In this document: positions 1 to 8,896 of the stretch, piece by piece | Layout of the letters: each line of letters begins with the position of its first letter | Position numbering within the stretch: the stretch's first letter is position 1 | NCBI GenBank assembly: GCA_030454085.1 | Contig: JAKDJD010000021.1 | Coordinates: forward strand, 1 to 42,179 | DNA length: 42,179 nt | DNA from: Kocuria sp. | GTDB taxonomy: Bacteria > Actinomycetota > Actinomycetes > Actinomycetales > Micrococcaceae | Direction: 5' to 3' | Notes under the pieces: generated by a model | Seen by the model: the letters and a program-made list of their open reading frames with translations, nothing else | Told to the model about the DNA's origin: nothing | The model's database searches: none | Position numbers and translations under genes: made by a program

Positions 1-54
1 TCGCGCGGCGCTATAGACTGGAGTCAGCAACCCAACACATCAAGAAGGAGCACC

Positions 55-1740
55 GTGGCTGAAAAGAGACGTGGACTGGGCCGGGGCTTGGGATCGTTAA
101 TTCCGAGCTCACCAGCGGGGGAGTCAGAGCAACAGGCAATCGAGAGCACCCGTGGGGCGAACGGGGATCGAGAGAGTTCGGACACCGTTTCACGTGAAAC
201 GGGCGGTGGGGGTTCTACTGGGGCACCCAAAACGTCTGCTTCATCCAGGAAAGCGGGGGCCACCACGTCCAAAGATTCCGCAGGGGCCACGGGGAGCGGA
301 TCAGAGACCAAGTCCAAAGCCAAGAATGGGAAGGCCGTTGCGAGGGAGAATCGCGGCGAGAGCGAGAATTCCCGCACGGGTACCAAGAAATCGACATCGA
401 CCTCGGCTAGGACCTCCTCACGTCGGAGCTCCGGTGACGCATCGAACAAATCTTCAGAGGTGACTAAGAAGAATACATCCGCATCAGAGGCCAAAGGACA
501 ATCGTCAGAGAAGTCAGCGGATTCGGGGGGACCCTCGGGTTCGGACGGTAAGGCACGGACCACTCGGAGGGCCACGACTCCGAGAGCAGATATGGGAGCC
601 GCGTTGCGAAAGAGCGCAGGTGGGCGCCGGCCCGTTGACTTCTTCTTCCAGCCATCCGAGTCCTCGAGTGTAGAGGCTTCGGTCCCAAGCACCGCACCGG
701 ACGAGCAGGGAGAGAGCCCGAAGGCCGGTGAACGCGCGAATGCTGCATCCGCTGTTCCTGGAGACAGTGGTACGGCAGCCCCGGAAGAGAGCACTCAGGC
801 GGGCACGAACCCGTCCGTTTCACGTGAAACGGTTCAAGGCTCGGCCGATCCGTCGCCTAGAGACCGGCAAGAGGACGCCGAAAGCGGGGAAGCCGAAGGC
901 GCAACCCTTATTCCTGTCCCGGGGGCACATTTTGGCGAAATTCCGGTTTCCGACATCCACCCCAACCGGAAGCAGCCTCGTCAGGAATTTGATGAGGATG
1001 AGATGGAGGAGCTCGTCCACTCCATTCGGGAAATAGGACTTCTCCAACCCATCGTGATTCGGCCCAGTCAGGAAGAGGGCGACGCCAAGTACGAGCTCGT
1101 GATGGGTGAACGACGTTGGCGAGCGACCCAAAGGGCTGGTCTCGAGACGATTCCATCAATCGTTCGCCAAACCCAAGACGTTGATCTCTTGCGTGACGCG
1201 CTGCTGGAGAATCTCCACCGAAGCCAGCTCAACCCATTGGAAGAAGCGGCCGCGTATCAGCAGCTTCTCAATGAGTTCGGAACAACCCAGGATGAGCTCG
1301 CGCTGAAAATCGGTCGCTCGAGACCGCAGATCTCCAATACCATCCGATTGCTTCGTCTCCCTGCCTTGGTTCAGCGTAGGGTGGCCGCCGGAATTCTTTC
1401 AGCGGGTCACGCCCGTGCGTTGCTCGCTCTGACCGATCCCGCGGCCATGGAGCGTCTCGCACAGCGCATTGTGGCGGAGGGACTGTCAGTGCGTTCGGTT
1501 GAGGAGATCATTCAGTCGGGCGCGGCGGAGAAGGGTGAGCAGAAACCGAGGAAACCCGCGACCCCGAATAAGCATCATGAACGTTTGGACTACATTGCGG
1601 ATGCGTTCTCGGACAAGCTCGATACGAACGTGAAGATCAATCTGGGCGCCCGCAAGGGGAAAATGACCATCGAGTTCGCATCGGTCGATGACTTGAACAG
1701 GATCATTACTGTTCTGGATCCCAAGATCGAGGGGGAGTAG
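55..1740 (+). CDS. parB: Chromosome-partitioning protein ParB with long disordered N-terminal extension
   Basis: ParB/Spo0J CTPase clamp that loads at parS, spreads along DNA and works with ParA to segregate newly replicated origins. The GTG start at 55 has AAGGAG a few bases upstream. The 561 residues exceed the roughly 300-380 usual for actinobacterial ParB: residues 1 to about 288 are Ser/Thr/Lys/Arg/Glu-rich, low-complexity and probably disordered. The conserved part begins near [17 protein letters not shown] (about 290), then the CTP-binding GERRWRA box (about 350), a helix-turn-helix ([20 protein letters not shown], about 410-430) and a C-terminal dimerization region (about 500-561). 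Two parS sites lie inside the coding sequence and both read VSRET. The start of the gene is complete; parA would be expected to the left, outside the window. The gene converges on trxA. Confidence 0.96.
   Translation: MAEKRRGLGRGLGSLIPSSPAGESEQQAIESTRGANGDRESSDTVSRETGGGGSTGAPKTSASSRKAGATTSKDSAGATGSGSETKSKAKNGKAVARENRGESENSRTGTKKSTSTSARTSSRRSSGDASNKSSEVTKKNTSASEAKGQSSEKSADSGGPSGSDGKARTTRRATTPRADMGAALRKSAGGRRPVDFFFQPSESSSVEASVPSTAPDEQGESPKAGERANAASAVPGDSGTAAPEESTQAGTNPSVSRETVQGSADPSPRDRQEDAESGEAEGATLIPVPGAHFGEIPVSDIHPNRKQPRQEFDEDEMEELVHSIREIGLLQPIVIRPSQEEGDAKYELVMGERRWRATQRAGLETIPSIVRQTQDVDLLRDALLENLHRSQLNPLEEAAAYQQLLNEFGTTQDELALKIGRSRPQISNTIRLLRLPALVQRRVAAGILSAGHARALLALTDPAAMERLAQRIVAEGLSVRSVEEIIQSGAAEKGEQKPRKPATPNKHHERLDYIADAFSDKLDTNVKINLGARKGKMTIEFASVDDLNRIITVLDPKIEGE
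186..201. other. parS: parS centromere site 1, inside parB
   Basis: The 16-mer CGTTTCACGTGAAACG is a perfect palindrome and differs from the canonical parS consensus TGTTTCACGTGAAACA only at its outermost base pair. It lies in frame within the disordered part of parB and is read as VSRET. Confidence 0.93.
816..831. other. parS: parS centromere site 2, inside parB
   Basis: Second identical 16-mer CGTTTCACGTGAAACG, 630 bp from site 1, again in the same reading frame and again encoding VSRET. The near-consensus palindrome makes chance occurrence very unlikely. Confidence 0.93.
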
Positions 1741-1781
1741 ACCTCCGCTGTTCCCTCGGGAGTGCGGATTGATGTAACTAC

Positions 1782-1821
1782 AAAACGCCGCCTCGTTTCA
1801 CGTGAAACGAGGCGGCGTTTT
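1782..1821. terminator. Bidirectional terminator whose stem contains a third parS site
   Basis: A perfect 40-bp palindrome (arms 1782-1801 and 1802-1821) sits between the convergent parB and trxA genes. The outer part is AAAACGCCGCCT and its complement; the centre (1794-1809) is CGTTTCACGTGAAACG, the same parS 16-mer found in parB. The A-run on one side and T-run on the other give each transcript a GC-rich stem followed by U residues, so it can end transcription in both directions. The parS core lacks a normal loop, so the RNA hairpin tip would use its central bases. Confidence 0.88.
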
Positions 1822-1851
1822 TGTTTATCTGGCTATCAGCTGATGCCAGGA

Positions 1852-2178
1852 TCAGCCGAGGAAATCGGCGAATTCCTTCTCCAGGACGGCCTTGGGTTTG
1901 GCCCCGACCGACGTCTTGGCGACGTCGCCGTCCTTGAATACATAGATCGCGGGAATCGACGTGATGCCGTACTTCGCTGCGGTTTCACCGTTTTCGTCGA
2001 CGTTCAACTTCACAACGTCGACCTTGCCCGCGTGCTCTTCGGCAATCTGATCGAGAACCGGACCCACCTGACGGCAGGGTCCGCACCATTCGGCCCAGAA
2101 ATCGACGATAACCGGACGGTCGTTCTTGAGGACATCGTCCTCGAAGGTGGCGTCAGAGACAGCCTTTGCGTTGCTCAT
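1852..2178 (-). CDS. trxA: Thioredoxin
   Basis: Cytoplasmic thiol-disulfide oxidoreductase of 108 residues, the usual size. The active site WCGPC is at about residues 31-35, preceded by VDFWAEW, with the cis-proline motif SIPAIYVF near 75. It receives electrons from the TrxB encoded 51 bp upstream on the same strand and reduces ribonucleotide reductase and other targets. The ATG start has GGAAAC-type purines upstream (read on the minus strand). The gene is last in the trxB-trxA unit and ends just before the parS-containing terminator. Confidence 0.96.
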   Translation of the reverse strand: MSNAKAVSDATFEDDVLKNDRPVIVDFWAEWCGPCRQVGPVLDQIAEEHAGKVDVVKLNVDENGETAAKYGITSIPAIYVFKDGDVAKTSVGAKPKAVLEKEFADFLG

Positions 2179-2229
2179 TGTGTTTCCTTTCGCTGTGGAT
2201 GGTATTCGGCCTCGTCGTATCGACGTCGA

Positions 2230-3249
2230 TCAGAGGGATTCGAGGTAGTGCTGGGCGTCGATAGCAGCGACACATCCCGAACCGGCGGCCGTAATGGCCT
2301 GCCTGTAGGTGGGGTCAATGACGTCGCCGGCGGCGAAAACGCCAGGAACATTCGTTTTGGAGGACCTGCCGTTCACCGCGATGGTTCCCTCAGGAGTCAG
2401 CTCCAATTGGCCTTTCACGAGGTCGGTACGGGGATCTGAACCGATCGCCACGAACAGGCCATCGACCTCAAGGCGCTGAGTCAGTCCAGACTTGAGGTTC
2501 TCCACCTGGAGAGCCTCGGTCTTGGCCTCACCTTCGATACCGACCACCGCGGAGTCCCAAATGAAGGTGATCTTCGGGTTGTTGAGCGCACGTTCCTGCA
2601 TGATTTCCGACGCCCTGAGCGCATCGCGTCGATGAATGATCGTCACGTTCGAGGCGAAGTTGGTAAGGAACAGGGCCTCTTCGAGAGCGGAATCCCCGCC
2701 GCCGACGACGGCGATCGGCTTGTCCTTGAAAAAGAAACCGTCACAGGTTGCACACCAGCTGACGCCGTGCCCGGAGAGGCGGGTTTCGTCCTCCAGGCCC
2801 AGCTTGCGGTATTCCGACCCCGTCGAGACGATGATGGCTTTCGCCCGGTGAACCGTGCCGTCCTGGAGGGTGATCTTCTTGACCTCGCCTTCCAGTTCCA
2901 CCGAATCGACGTCCTCGTACTGGATATCGGCCCCGAAACGCTCCGCCTGCTGCTGCATGTTGGCCATCAACTCGGGTCCCTGAATGCCTTCAATGAAGCC
3001 CGGGTAGTTCTCGACCTCCGTGGTGGTCATGAGGTCCCCACCTGCTGCGACGGAGCTGGCGAACACCACCGGCTCCAGATTGGCCCGCGCAGCGTAGACG
3101 GCCGCAGTGTAGCCGGCCGGGCCCGACCCGATAATTGCGATGTCGTGAACCCGGTCCGAACCGTCTTCCCGTGGTTCAGTCTCCGCCACGTCCTGGGTCT
3201 TCACGTCGATCAGGGAACCCGATCCCTGGGAGAACACGCTGTCGGTCAC
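2230..3249 (-). CDS. trxB: Thioredoxin reductase (NADPH)
   Basis: FAD-dependent enzyme that uses NADPH to reduce thioredoxin. From the chosen GTG start (codon at 3247-3249) it is 339 residues: FAD motif GSGPAG at 41-46, redox CATC at 166-169, NADPH motif GGGDSALEEA and a C-terminal FAD segment GVFAAGDV. The frame stays open to an ATG at 3357, but that would add 36 residues unlike the family; the GTG has a good ribosome binding site (GGAAGGAAACAA) directly before it. Residues 1-33 still form a short non-conserved leader. It lies immediately upstream of trxA in the same orientation, the standard actinobacterial pair. Confidence 0.95.
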   Translation of the reverse strand: MTDSVFSQGSGSLIDVKTQDVAETEPREDGSDRVHDIAIIGSGPAGYTAAVYAARANLEPVVFASSVAAGGDLMTTTEVENYPGFIEGIQGPELMANMQQQAERFGADIQYEDVDSVELEGEVKKITLQDGTVHRAKAIIVSTGSEYRKLGLEDETRLSGHGVSWCATCDGFFFKDKPIAVVGGGDSALEEALFLTNFASNVTIIHRRDALRASEIMQERALNNPKITFIWDSAVVGIEGEAKTEALQVENLKSGLTQRLEVDGLFVAIGSDPRTDLVKGQLELTPEGTIAVNGRSSKTNVPGVFAAGDVIDPTYRQAITAAGSGCVAAIDAQHYLESL

Positions 3250-3435
3250 TTGTTTCCTTCCGTGCGGGCCATACGCTGGCCTGTGCGAGAAGGCCCGCGC
3301 ATTCCGGCTTCGGGCCCCTACGATGATCTGATGGTTGAAACCTGAGCAGGTCCGCAAATATTCCGCGTCGACAGAGGCGACCCCGCGGAGACCTGTGGCC
3401 GGCCTCGAGCGAGATCAGGATACGGTGCCCAAAGG

Positions 3436-4866
3436 CTACTTCGTGCTGATCTCTCCGACGTGGAGGCCGTAATTGTAGCCACCGATGGGTTGGCTGACCT
3501 GCGGGAGTTGGGTCACGTAAACGATCACGTACTTGGCGTCCTTCGACGCGGCGTCTCCGGACAGGTCCACGGTGGTTGGGCCGTTGGAGAAGGAACCTTC
3601 GCCGGCCTTGGTCGCGCCGTCGATGCTGGGGGAGTCATTCGTGTAGACGGTGAACTGGCCACCATTGCTCTTGGGGGTGTTGACCGTGACTTGCTTGACC
3701 TTCGCCGGTTCCTTCAACTCGGCCGCAAGCCCCAGGCCCTGAATCAATTGACCGAAACTCGGGTTGGAGAACCCGTAACTGGTCCAGTAAGAAGACGGAT
3801 TGCCGTCATAAGCCTTGCTCAGGGTCGAATCCTGGTCGGACATGAAGTCCGGATTGTCAGGGATAACCCGGGACACGTTCGCGACCTCGGGCTTGGCGGA
3901 AGACCCCGAGGTCGAAGTCTGTGACTCTGACGGGGATTCGGAACCGCTCTCGGCCGAACTCACGGTCCCGCTGGGAGAAGAGCTTGCGCCCGAAACCAGA
4001 GAGCCCAATTTGTTGAACCCGAAGATCACCAACAGGACCAACAGAATGACGACGACCGCGGCCGTGATCCACACGCCTGCCGGAGTCCGACGACGAGGAC
4101 GATCCTCATAGTATTCGTCGTCGTCCTCGTAATACGGTTCCACGGGTTCGTCGTCGTCCCCATAATCCCCGTAGTCCCCGGCCGGTGCGAAGTCTTCGTC
4201 CTGGTACTGGTAGCGATTGTCGCCGTCGTAGGAGCTGTCCTCGTCGCGCAAAGATGCCGCAGCGGCCGCGCTGGACCCCCCGGCGACATCGGTGGCGGCA
4301 CGGTCGAAGAGGGTGCCACCGCCCTGGGAAGACTGGGACGAGCGCCGTGCGGGGGGCTCCTCACCGAAGGCCTCATAATCAGCATCCGTCCACTCAGTGA
4401 CCGGAGAAGTCTCTTCCGCGTCGTCCTGCGCAACCTCCTCCTGGGGAGAAGTCACCGTGCCGACCTGTTCGTAGTCGGACGACGTCGCTGCCGGCGCGCT
4501 GTCTGCGCCGAAGATCTCGCCACCGAGCTCCTCGTTCTCTGAGCCCTCTTCTTCCCGACTCTCCGTCAGGAGCAGATCCAGGAGATCGTTGGCGGGAGCG
4601 TGGGACGTGATCAGATAGGTCACTTCGTCGGATTGCCCGAGGTCCAAGACCTGGAGGCTCCCGGAGCGCGAACCGGTCGCGATGTCACGGGCGTTCTCGA
4701 TCAAAAGATCACTGTGCTCAGCGCTGGCAACGAGAATCGAAACCTTGCGCTCCAGGACCTGGTCCTTGCCGTCGAGCACTTGGTCCTGTGCCGCGGTGGT
4801 AACGATCTGAGCGGTCACTTTGTACCGGCCACCGAGTACGGTGCCGAGCTGGATCACCTGCGTCAA
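3436..4866 (-). CDS. Membrane protein with kinase-lobe remnant and extracytoplasmic discoidin-like domain (MurJ partner)
   Basis: A 476-residue protein starting at a TTG (4864-4866) with GGGGG upstream. Residues 1-100 resemble the start of a Ser/Thr-kinase N-lobe (LGTVLGGRYKVTAQI) but there is no catalytic loop, DFG or HRD motif. Residues 105-260 are highly acidic and Tyr/Asp-rich, ending in RPRRR before one membrane helix (264-284). A Ser-rich linker follows, then a domain of about 150 residues (SRVIPDNPDF to the end) resembling F5/8-type (discoidin) carbohydrate-binding modules. In Mycobacterium tuberculosis, MurJ/MviN is fused to a pseudokinase, a membrane helix and a similar outer domain; here the fusion partner is a separate gene 72 bp downstream of murJ. 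A role in regulating lipid II flipping or wall synthesis is inferred. Confidence 0.75.
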   Translation of the reverse strand: MTQVIQLGTVLGGRYKVTAQIVTTAAQDQVLDGKDQVLERKVSILVASAEHSDLLIENARDIATGSRSGSLQVLDLGQSDEVTYLITSHAPANDLLDLLLTESREEEGSENEELGGEIFGADSAPAATSSDYEQVGTVTSPQEEVAQDDAEETSPVTEWTDADYEAFGEEPPARRSSQSSQGGGTLFDRAATDVAGGSSAAAAASLRDEDSSYDGDNRYQYQDEDFAPAGDYGDYGDDDEPVEPYYEDDDEYYEDRPRRRTPAGVWITAAVVVILLVLLVIFGFNKLGSLVSGASSSPSGTVSSAESGSESPSESQTSTSGSSAKPEVANVSRVIPDNPDFMSDQDSTLSKAYDGNPSSYWTSYGFSNPSFGQLIQGLGLAAELKEPAKVKQVTVNTPKSNGGQFTVYTNDSPSIDGATKAGEGSFSNGPTTVDLSGDAASKDAKYVIVYVTQLPQVSQPIGGYNYGLHVGEISTK

Positions 4867-4938
4867 GAATACCCCCGCGCTGAGTTGGGTCGAAGTAACA
4901 GTTAGATGATACCGGCGTCACGGTCCGAGTAGTCCGAA

Positions 4939-6573
4939 TTACCTGCCGAGACGCGACATCAACGGTTTGAGCATGCTGTCCAGCTCGCGGACTCGGAAGA
5001 CCCGGAGGGCACAGAAGTAGACGGCGCCCATGATCAGGCCGCCGATCAGAATCGTCACGAGAGCCGTGATCTGGTTGCGCCAGGCGAAGCCGTCGAGTGC
5101 GGCGCCGCCCATCAGGTGCAGGACCACGAAGCCGACGACGCCGGCAACGATCGCAGAAATCGTGACCCGCAGGTGCGTCTTGACGATGCTTCCGAGGTCG
5201 TAGTCCCCGAGCCAGCGGCGCAGCCCCCGGTGGAAGAGGAGCGTGGCCAGAATATTCTGCAGGGCGTAGAGCGCCGCAAGACAGAACACGATGTACTGCG
5301 GCGGGAGCTTGCCGACGGCGAACCCCAGGACGATCACGATCACCGCGGAGATGGCCTGGTTGATCATGGGCGTCTTGGCATCCTCGTGAGCATAGAACGC
5401 ACGCCCCATCATGAAGGCGATCGTCAGGAACGGCCCGCCGAGGGCAATGATCGAAATGACCTGCCCGATGACCGCCCCCTGGGCCGGATCGCCACCGCCG
5501 AACAGCATGCCGACCGGGCCGGCGTAGACCACGAGGGCGACCGCGCAGAAAATGGTGGCGACCGAAGCCACGCGGAGACCACGGGACAGGGTCTGTACCA
5601 GGGAGGCGTCGTCGTTCTCGTCAGCGAAGCGAGACATCTGGTTGAAGAGAACCGTGGCGATCGAGAGGCCGATGACGCCGTGCGGCAACTGGTACAGCAT
5701 GGTCGACTGGTCGAGCACGTTGTTGCCGGCAATCGGATGAGAGAAGTCCTGTTGGGCTCCCTCAGGCTTGGTTGCAATACGGGCCAGGAACAGGAAGGAC
5801 AGGTTGGCGACGACGCCGGTTGCCAGGGTCCAGCTTCCGATGCGGGCCGCAGTGCCGAGGCCGATGCCCCGCCATCCCAGCTTGATGCCGAGACCGAGCT
5901 TCAATGCCTTGAGAGGAATAAACAGAATCAGCGCCTGGGCCGCGACGCCGATGGTCGCCATGCCGGCGAGCCAGAAGGTTTTGTGCGCGTTCCAGTTGGA
6001 CGGGTCGTGGTGCGCGGTGCCCCACGATCCGAACATGAAAATGAACACCAGGAGCGAGACGATCGCCACGAGATTGTTCAACACGGGAGCCCACATGTAG
6101 GCGCCGAACGCTCCTCGCGCATTGAGGATCTGCCCGACCACGGTGTACAGGCCGTAGAAAAAGATCTGCGGGAAGCACCAGAGGGCGAAGGTCGTGCCGA
6201 AATCAATCTTCTCGGGCGACCAACCATTGGCCATGACGGTGATGATCGGACGCGCGCACAGGACCACAATCGCGGTGATGACGAACAGGCCGATGACCGC
6301 CAGGGACAGCAGGCGGGAGATGTAATCGGCGCCGCCGTCCGGCTTCTTGGACGCCTTGATGATCTGGGGGACCAGGACGGCATTGAATACGCCGGCCGCG
6401 ACCAGCACGTAAATCAGGTTCGGCAAGGTGTTGGCGAGTGCGAAGACGTTGCCGGCCGTCGTCGAGGCTCCGATGGCGATGGCCAGGAGCATGGTCTTGA
6501 CGAAGCCCAAGAGGCGGGAAACCATGGTTCCCGCGGCCATGATGGCGCTGGAACGAGCACCAGTTCGTGCCAT
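4939..6573 (-). CDS. murJ: Lipid II flippase MurJ (MviN)
   Basis: Integral membrane protein of 544 residues in the MOP superfamily that moves lipid II across the cytoplasmic membrane for peptidoglycan assembly. The N-terminus ARSSAIMAAGTMVSRLLGFVK is the typical first helix; about 14 hydrophobic segments follow, and the LPNLIYVLVAAGVFNAVLVPQI segment is characteristic. The ATG at 6571-6573 is the natural start. It is 72 bp upstream of the pseudokinase-like gene, which is probably co-transcribed. A 488-residue open frame on the opposite strand is a shadow of its GC-rich codons. Confidence 0.95.
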   Translation of the reverse strand: MARTGARSSAIMAAGTMVSRLLGFVKTMLLAIAIGASTTAGNVFALANTLPNLIYVLVAAGVFNAVLVPQIIKASKKPDGGADYISRLLSLAVIGLFVITAIVVLCARPIITVMANGWSPEKIDFGTTFALWCFPQIFFYGLYTVVGQILNARGAFGAYMWAPVLNNLVAIVSLLVFIFMFGSWGTAHHDPSNWNAHKTFWLAGMATIGVAAQALILFIPLKALKLGLGIKLGWRGIGLGTAARIGSWTLATGVVANLSFLFLARIATKPEGAQQDFSHPIAGNNVLDQSTMLYQLPHGVIGLSIATVLFNQMSRFADENDDASLVQTLSRGLRVASVATIFCAVALVVYAGPVGMLFGGGDPAQGAVIGQVISIIALGGPFLTIAFMMGRAFYAHEDAKTPMINQAISAVIVIVLGFAVGKLPPQYIVFCLAALYALQNILATLLFHRGLRRWLGDYDLGSIVKTHLRVTISAIVAGVVGFVVLHLMGGAALDGFAWRNQITALVTILIGGLIMGAVYFCALRVFRVRELDSMLKPLMSRLGR

Positions 6574-6637
6574 ATTTGCTAAGCCCTATCGATGAATTCT
6601 GGGATCGGCACCTGCCCGGAGAGCCACCCCCGCGGTT

Positions 6638-7138
6638 CTAGATCTGGTGGATGATGTATTCCCGAGCGATGTCCGCAATCCTACGTTCGTTCGGAAACGA
6701 GAGTTTACGCCCCAAATCGTCGATGTCGGACCATGCCACGTCGATCGCCTCGTGGTCAGGGTCCTTCTCGGTGGTCAGGTAGCCGCCCGTAGCCTTCAAC
6801 AGGAAGTGGTGCACGGTTTTGTGCACCCTGTGGCCGGAAACGGTGAACCAGTAATCAATGGAACCCAGCGGGGCCAGGATACGACCCGCGATTCCGGTCT
6901 CCTCCTCGATTTCCCGACATGCTGCTTCCTCGTTGGTCTCTTCGCCCTCCGGGTGTCCCTTCGGCAGGCACCACTCCAGGCGCCCTCCTCGGTTAATGCG
7001 GGCGATGATCGCGACAGGATGTCCCGGGGTCTCCAGATCGACGACGATACCCCCGGCAGAGACTTCTTCCACCGTGGGCAAGGGGGAAGGCGGGGTGAAT
7101 GCCCGCTTCTTCGGCGCCCGGGGTACTGGAAAAGTCAT
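6638..7138 (-). CDS. NUDIX hydrolase
   Basis: A 166-residue protein with a complete NUDIX box in the form G-x5-E-x7-REIEEETGI (from GHPEGEE, about residues 80-102), preceded by the strand AGGIVVD and R-G-G-R-L-E-W-C-L-P-K-G. It should hydrolyse a nucleoside diphosphate linked to another group; the substrate is not visible from sequence. Genes of this type stand between murJ and the CCA-adding enzyme gene in many Actinobacteria. It is divergent from that gene across a 125-bp gap and 64 bp upstream of murJ. Confidence 0.9.
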   Translation of the reverse strand: MTFPVPRAPKKRAFTPPSPLPTVEEVSAGGIVVDLETPGHPVAIIARINRGGRLEWCLPKGHPEGEETNEEAACREIEEETGIAGRILAPLGSIDYWFTVSGHRVHKTVHHFLLKATGGYLTTEKDPDHEAIDVAWSDIDDLGRKLSFPNERRIADIAREYIIHQI

Positions 7139-7263
7139 ACGTCCACCTTACAGAGTCACGCCTTGACACGTGCTGAGAGACCGCGTGTGTGACCTTGGTC
7201 CAATGGCTCCTTCTGCGCTTCGAAGCGCCCCATGGCAGGGTTTTCTGGCACGATTTAAGGACT

Positions 7264-8679
7264 ATGGTTAACCTCTTTGACAGCTCATCCATTCACCCTG
7301 CCGCTCTGGACCTCGGAAAGCTCTTCGAGGCCAGAGGATTCGAGCTGTCGCTCGTGGGCGGCCCCGTGCGCGATCTCTTCCTTGGGTCGGCGGCGTTGGA
7401 CCTTGATTTCACAACCAATGCGACGCCCGACGAGACGCTCGACGTCGCCCGTGACTGGGCCGATGCTCACTGGGAAATAGGTCGCGAGTTCGGGACCATC
7501 GGCCTGCGCAAGGGTGACGCGATGATCGAGGTGACCACATATCGCGCCGAAGCCTACGATCCGGATTCCCGGAAACCCATGGTTGCGTTCGCCCGAAAGC
7601 TCGAGGACGACCTCTTCCGGCGCGACTTCACGATCAACGCGATGGCGCTGAGGCTTCCGAACCTGGAACTGGTTGACCCCTATGGGGGCATCCAAGATCT
7701 CTCGGCGGGCATTCTTCGCACGCCAGGGAAGCCTGAGGACTCCTTCTCCGACGACCCCTTGCGGATGATGCGGGCCGCGCGGTTTGTCTCCCGGCTCGAT
7801 GTCGACCCGTCCGCGGACCTGGTGGCGGCCATGACGGACATGGCCGAGCGCATCCGTATCATCTCCGCGGAACGGGTACGGGACGAACTGATCAAGCTGA
7901 TCAACGGTGATAACCCACGCCGCGGCGTCGAACTTCTGGTCAGTACGGGGCTCGCCGACTCTGTGCTGCCAGAGATCCCCGCCCTCAAGCTGGAGACCGA
8001 TGCCCAGCACCACCACAAGGACGTCTACGAGCACTCACTGACCGTGTTGATGCAGGCCAAGGACTTGGAGACCGACGACGGCCCGGTTCCTGCCCCCGAC
8101 TTCACCTTGCGATTCGCGGCCCTCATGCACGACGTCGGGAAACCCGCCACACGGAAACTGGACGGTACCGGGGCGGTGAGTTTTCGCCACCACGACGTCG
8201 TGGGAGCGAAACTGGTCAAGAAACGCATGCGCGCCCTTCGGTTCGACAACGAGACGATCAAGAACGTGGCGCGCCTGGTCGAGTTGCATATGCGTTTCTA
8301 CGGATATGGGGAGTCCGGGTGGACCGACTCCGCGGTCCGCCGTTACGTGAGGGACGCGGGGGAGCAGCTCGAGAGGCTTCACCGTTTGACCCGATCCGAT
8401 GTGACGACACGGAACAAGAAAAAAGCACAGCGGTTGGCTCACGCCTATGACGACCTGGAGCGCCGCATCGACGAACTGGCCGAGCAGGAAGAACTCGATT
8501 CGATGCGCCCGGACCTGGATGGGCAGCAGATCATGAGGATTCTGGGGATCGACCCGGGACCTATGGTCGGCAAGGCATATAACTATTTGCTCAATGTCCG
8601 ATTGGATGAAGGTTCCCTCGGCGAGGAGGAGGCTGAACGACGCCTGAAAGAATGGTGGGCCTCCTCGGACGACTCCTGA
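7264..8679 (+). CDS. pcnA: CCA tRNA nucleotidyltransferase / poly(A) polymerase family protein
   Basis: Class II nucleotidyltransferase expected to add or repair the 3' CCA of tRNAs. Motifs: SLVGGPVRDLFLG with the metal-binding L-D-L-D-F (near residues 30-50), the RRDFTINAMAL segment, RAARF, and an HD domain (FAALMHDVGKPATRK, about 285). The chosen ATG at 7264 gives 471 residues and has AAGG 4-8 bases upstream; an upstream ATG at 7189 would add 25 unconserved residues. It is divergent from the NUDIX gene. Family position near the origin next to murJ supports the assignment. Confidence 0.93.
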   Translation: MVNLFDSSSIHPAALDLGKLFEARGFELSLVGGPVRDLFLGSAALDLDFTTNATPDETLDVARDWADAHWEIGREFGTIGLRKGDAMIEVTTYRAEAYDPDSRKPMVAFARKLEDDLFRRDFTINAMALRLPNLELVDPYGGIQDLSAGILRTPGKPEDSFSDDPLRMMRAARFVSRLDVDPSADLVAAMTDMAERIRIISAERVRDELIKLINGDNPRRGVELLVSTGLADSVLPEIPALKLETDAQHHHKDVYEHSLTVLMQAKDLETDDGPVPAPDFTLRFAALMHDVGKPATRKLDGTGAVSFRHHDVVGAKLVKKRMRALRFDNETIKNVARLVELHMRFYGYGESGWTDSAVRRYVRDAGEQLERLHRLTRSDVTTRNKKKAQRLAHAYDDLERRIDELAEQEELDSMRPDLDGQQIMRILGIDPGPMVGKAYNYLLNVRLDEGSLGEEEAERRLKEWWASSDDS

Positions 8680-8751
8680 TGCGGACTGTGAAGGCACCGT
8701 CGGGCGACACCTGCCGGGGGCGCGCTTCACGCGGAGAGCATCGAGACTGAG

Positions 8752-8767
8752 GTAGAGCCAGCTCTAC
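8752..8767. promoter_or_regulatory. Palindromic operator candidate 1 upstream of the ABC-2 exporter
   Basis: GTAGAGC-CA-GCTCTAC, a perfect inverted repeat with 7-base arms, 130 bp before the exporter ATPase start. It has no T-run, so it is more like a protein-binding site than a terminator. No regulator gene is adjacent. Confidence 0.5.
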
Positions 8768-8772
8768 TGTCG

Positions 8773-8790
8773 TTCATACCCTGGTATGAA
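8773..8790. promoter_or_regulatory. Palindromic operator candidate 2 upstream of the ABC-2 exporter
   Basis: TTCATACC-CT-GGTATGAA, a perfect inverted repeat with 8-base arms, only 5 bp after the first palindrome. A likely extended -10 (TGCTTATAG) lies at about 8833-8841, some 45 bp downstream. The form ATACC-N2-GGTAT resembles TetR/PadR-type sites, but the binding protein is unknown. Confidence 0.55.
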
Positions 8791-8896
8791 ATCGTCCTCG
8801 TTCCCTGGATTCTCAGGGGGCGAGGAGGTTTTTGCTTATAGGGTGGAGCACAGACGACGTTGGACCCGGCAGTGCCGGGTCCGGAAAGGAGCCCCC

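Noticed and set aside
5116..6582. 488-residue open frame opposite murJ
   Set aside because: It runs antisense to the clearly coding murJ, is rich in Asp/Arg/Glu/Gln low-complexity sequence and has no family resemblance; it is a shadow of GC-biased codons.
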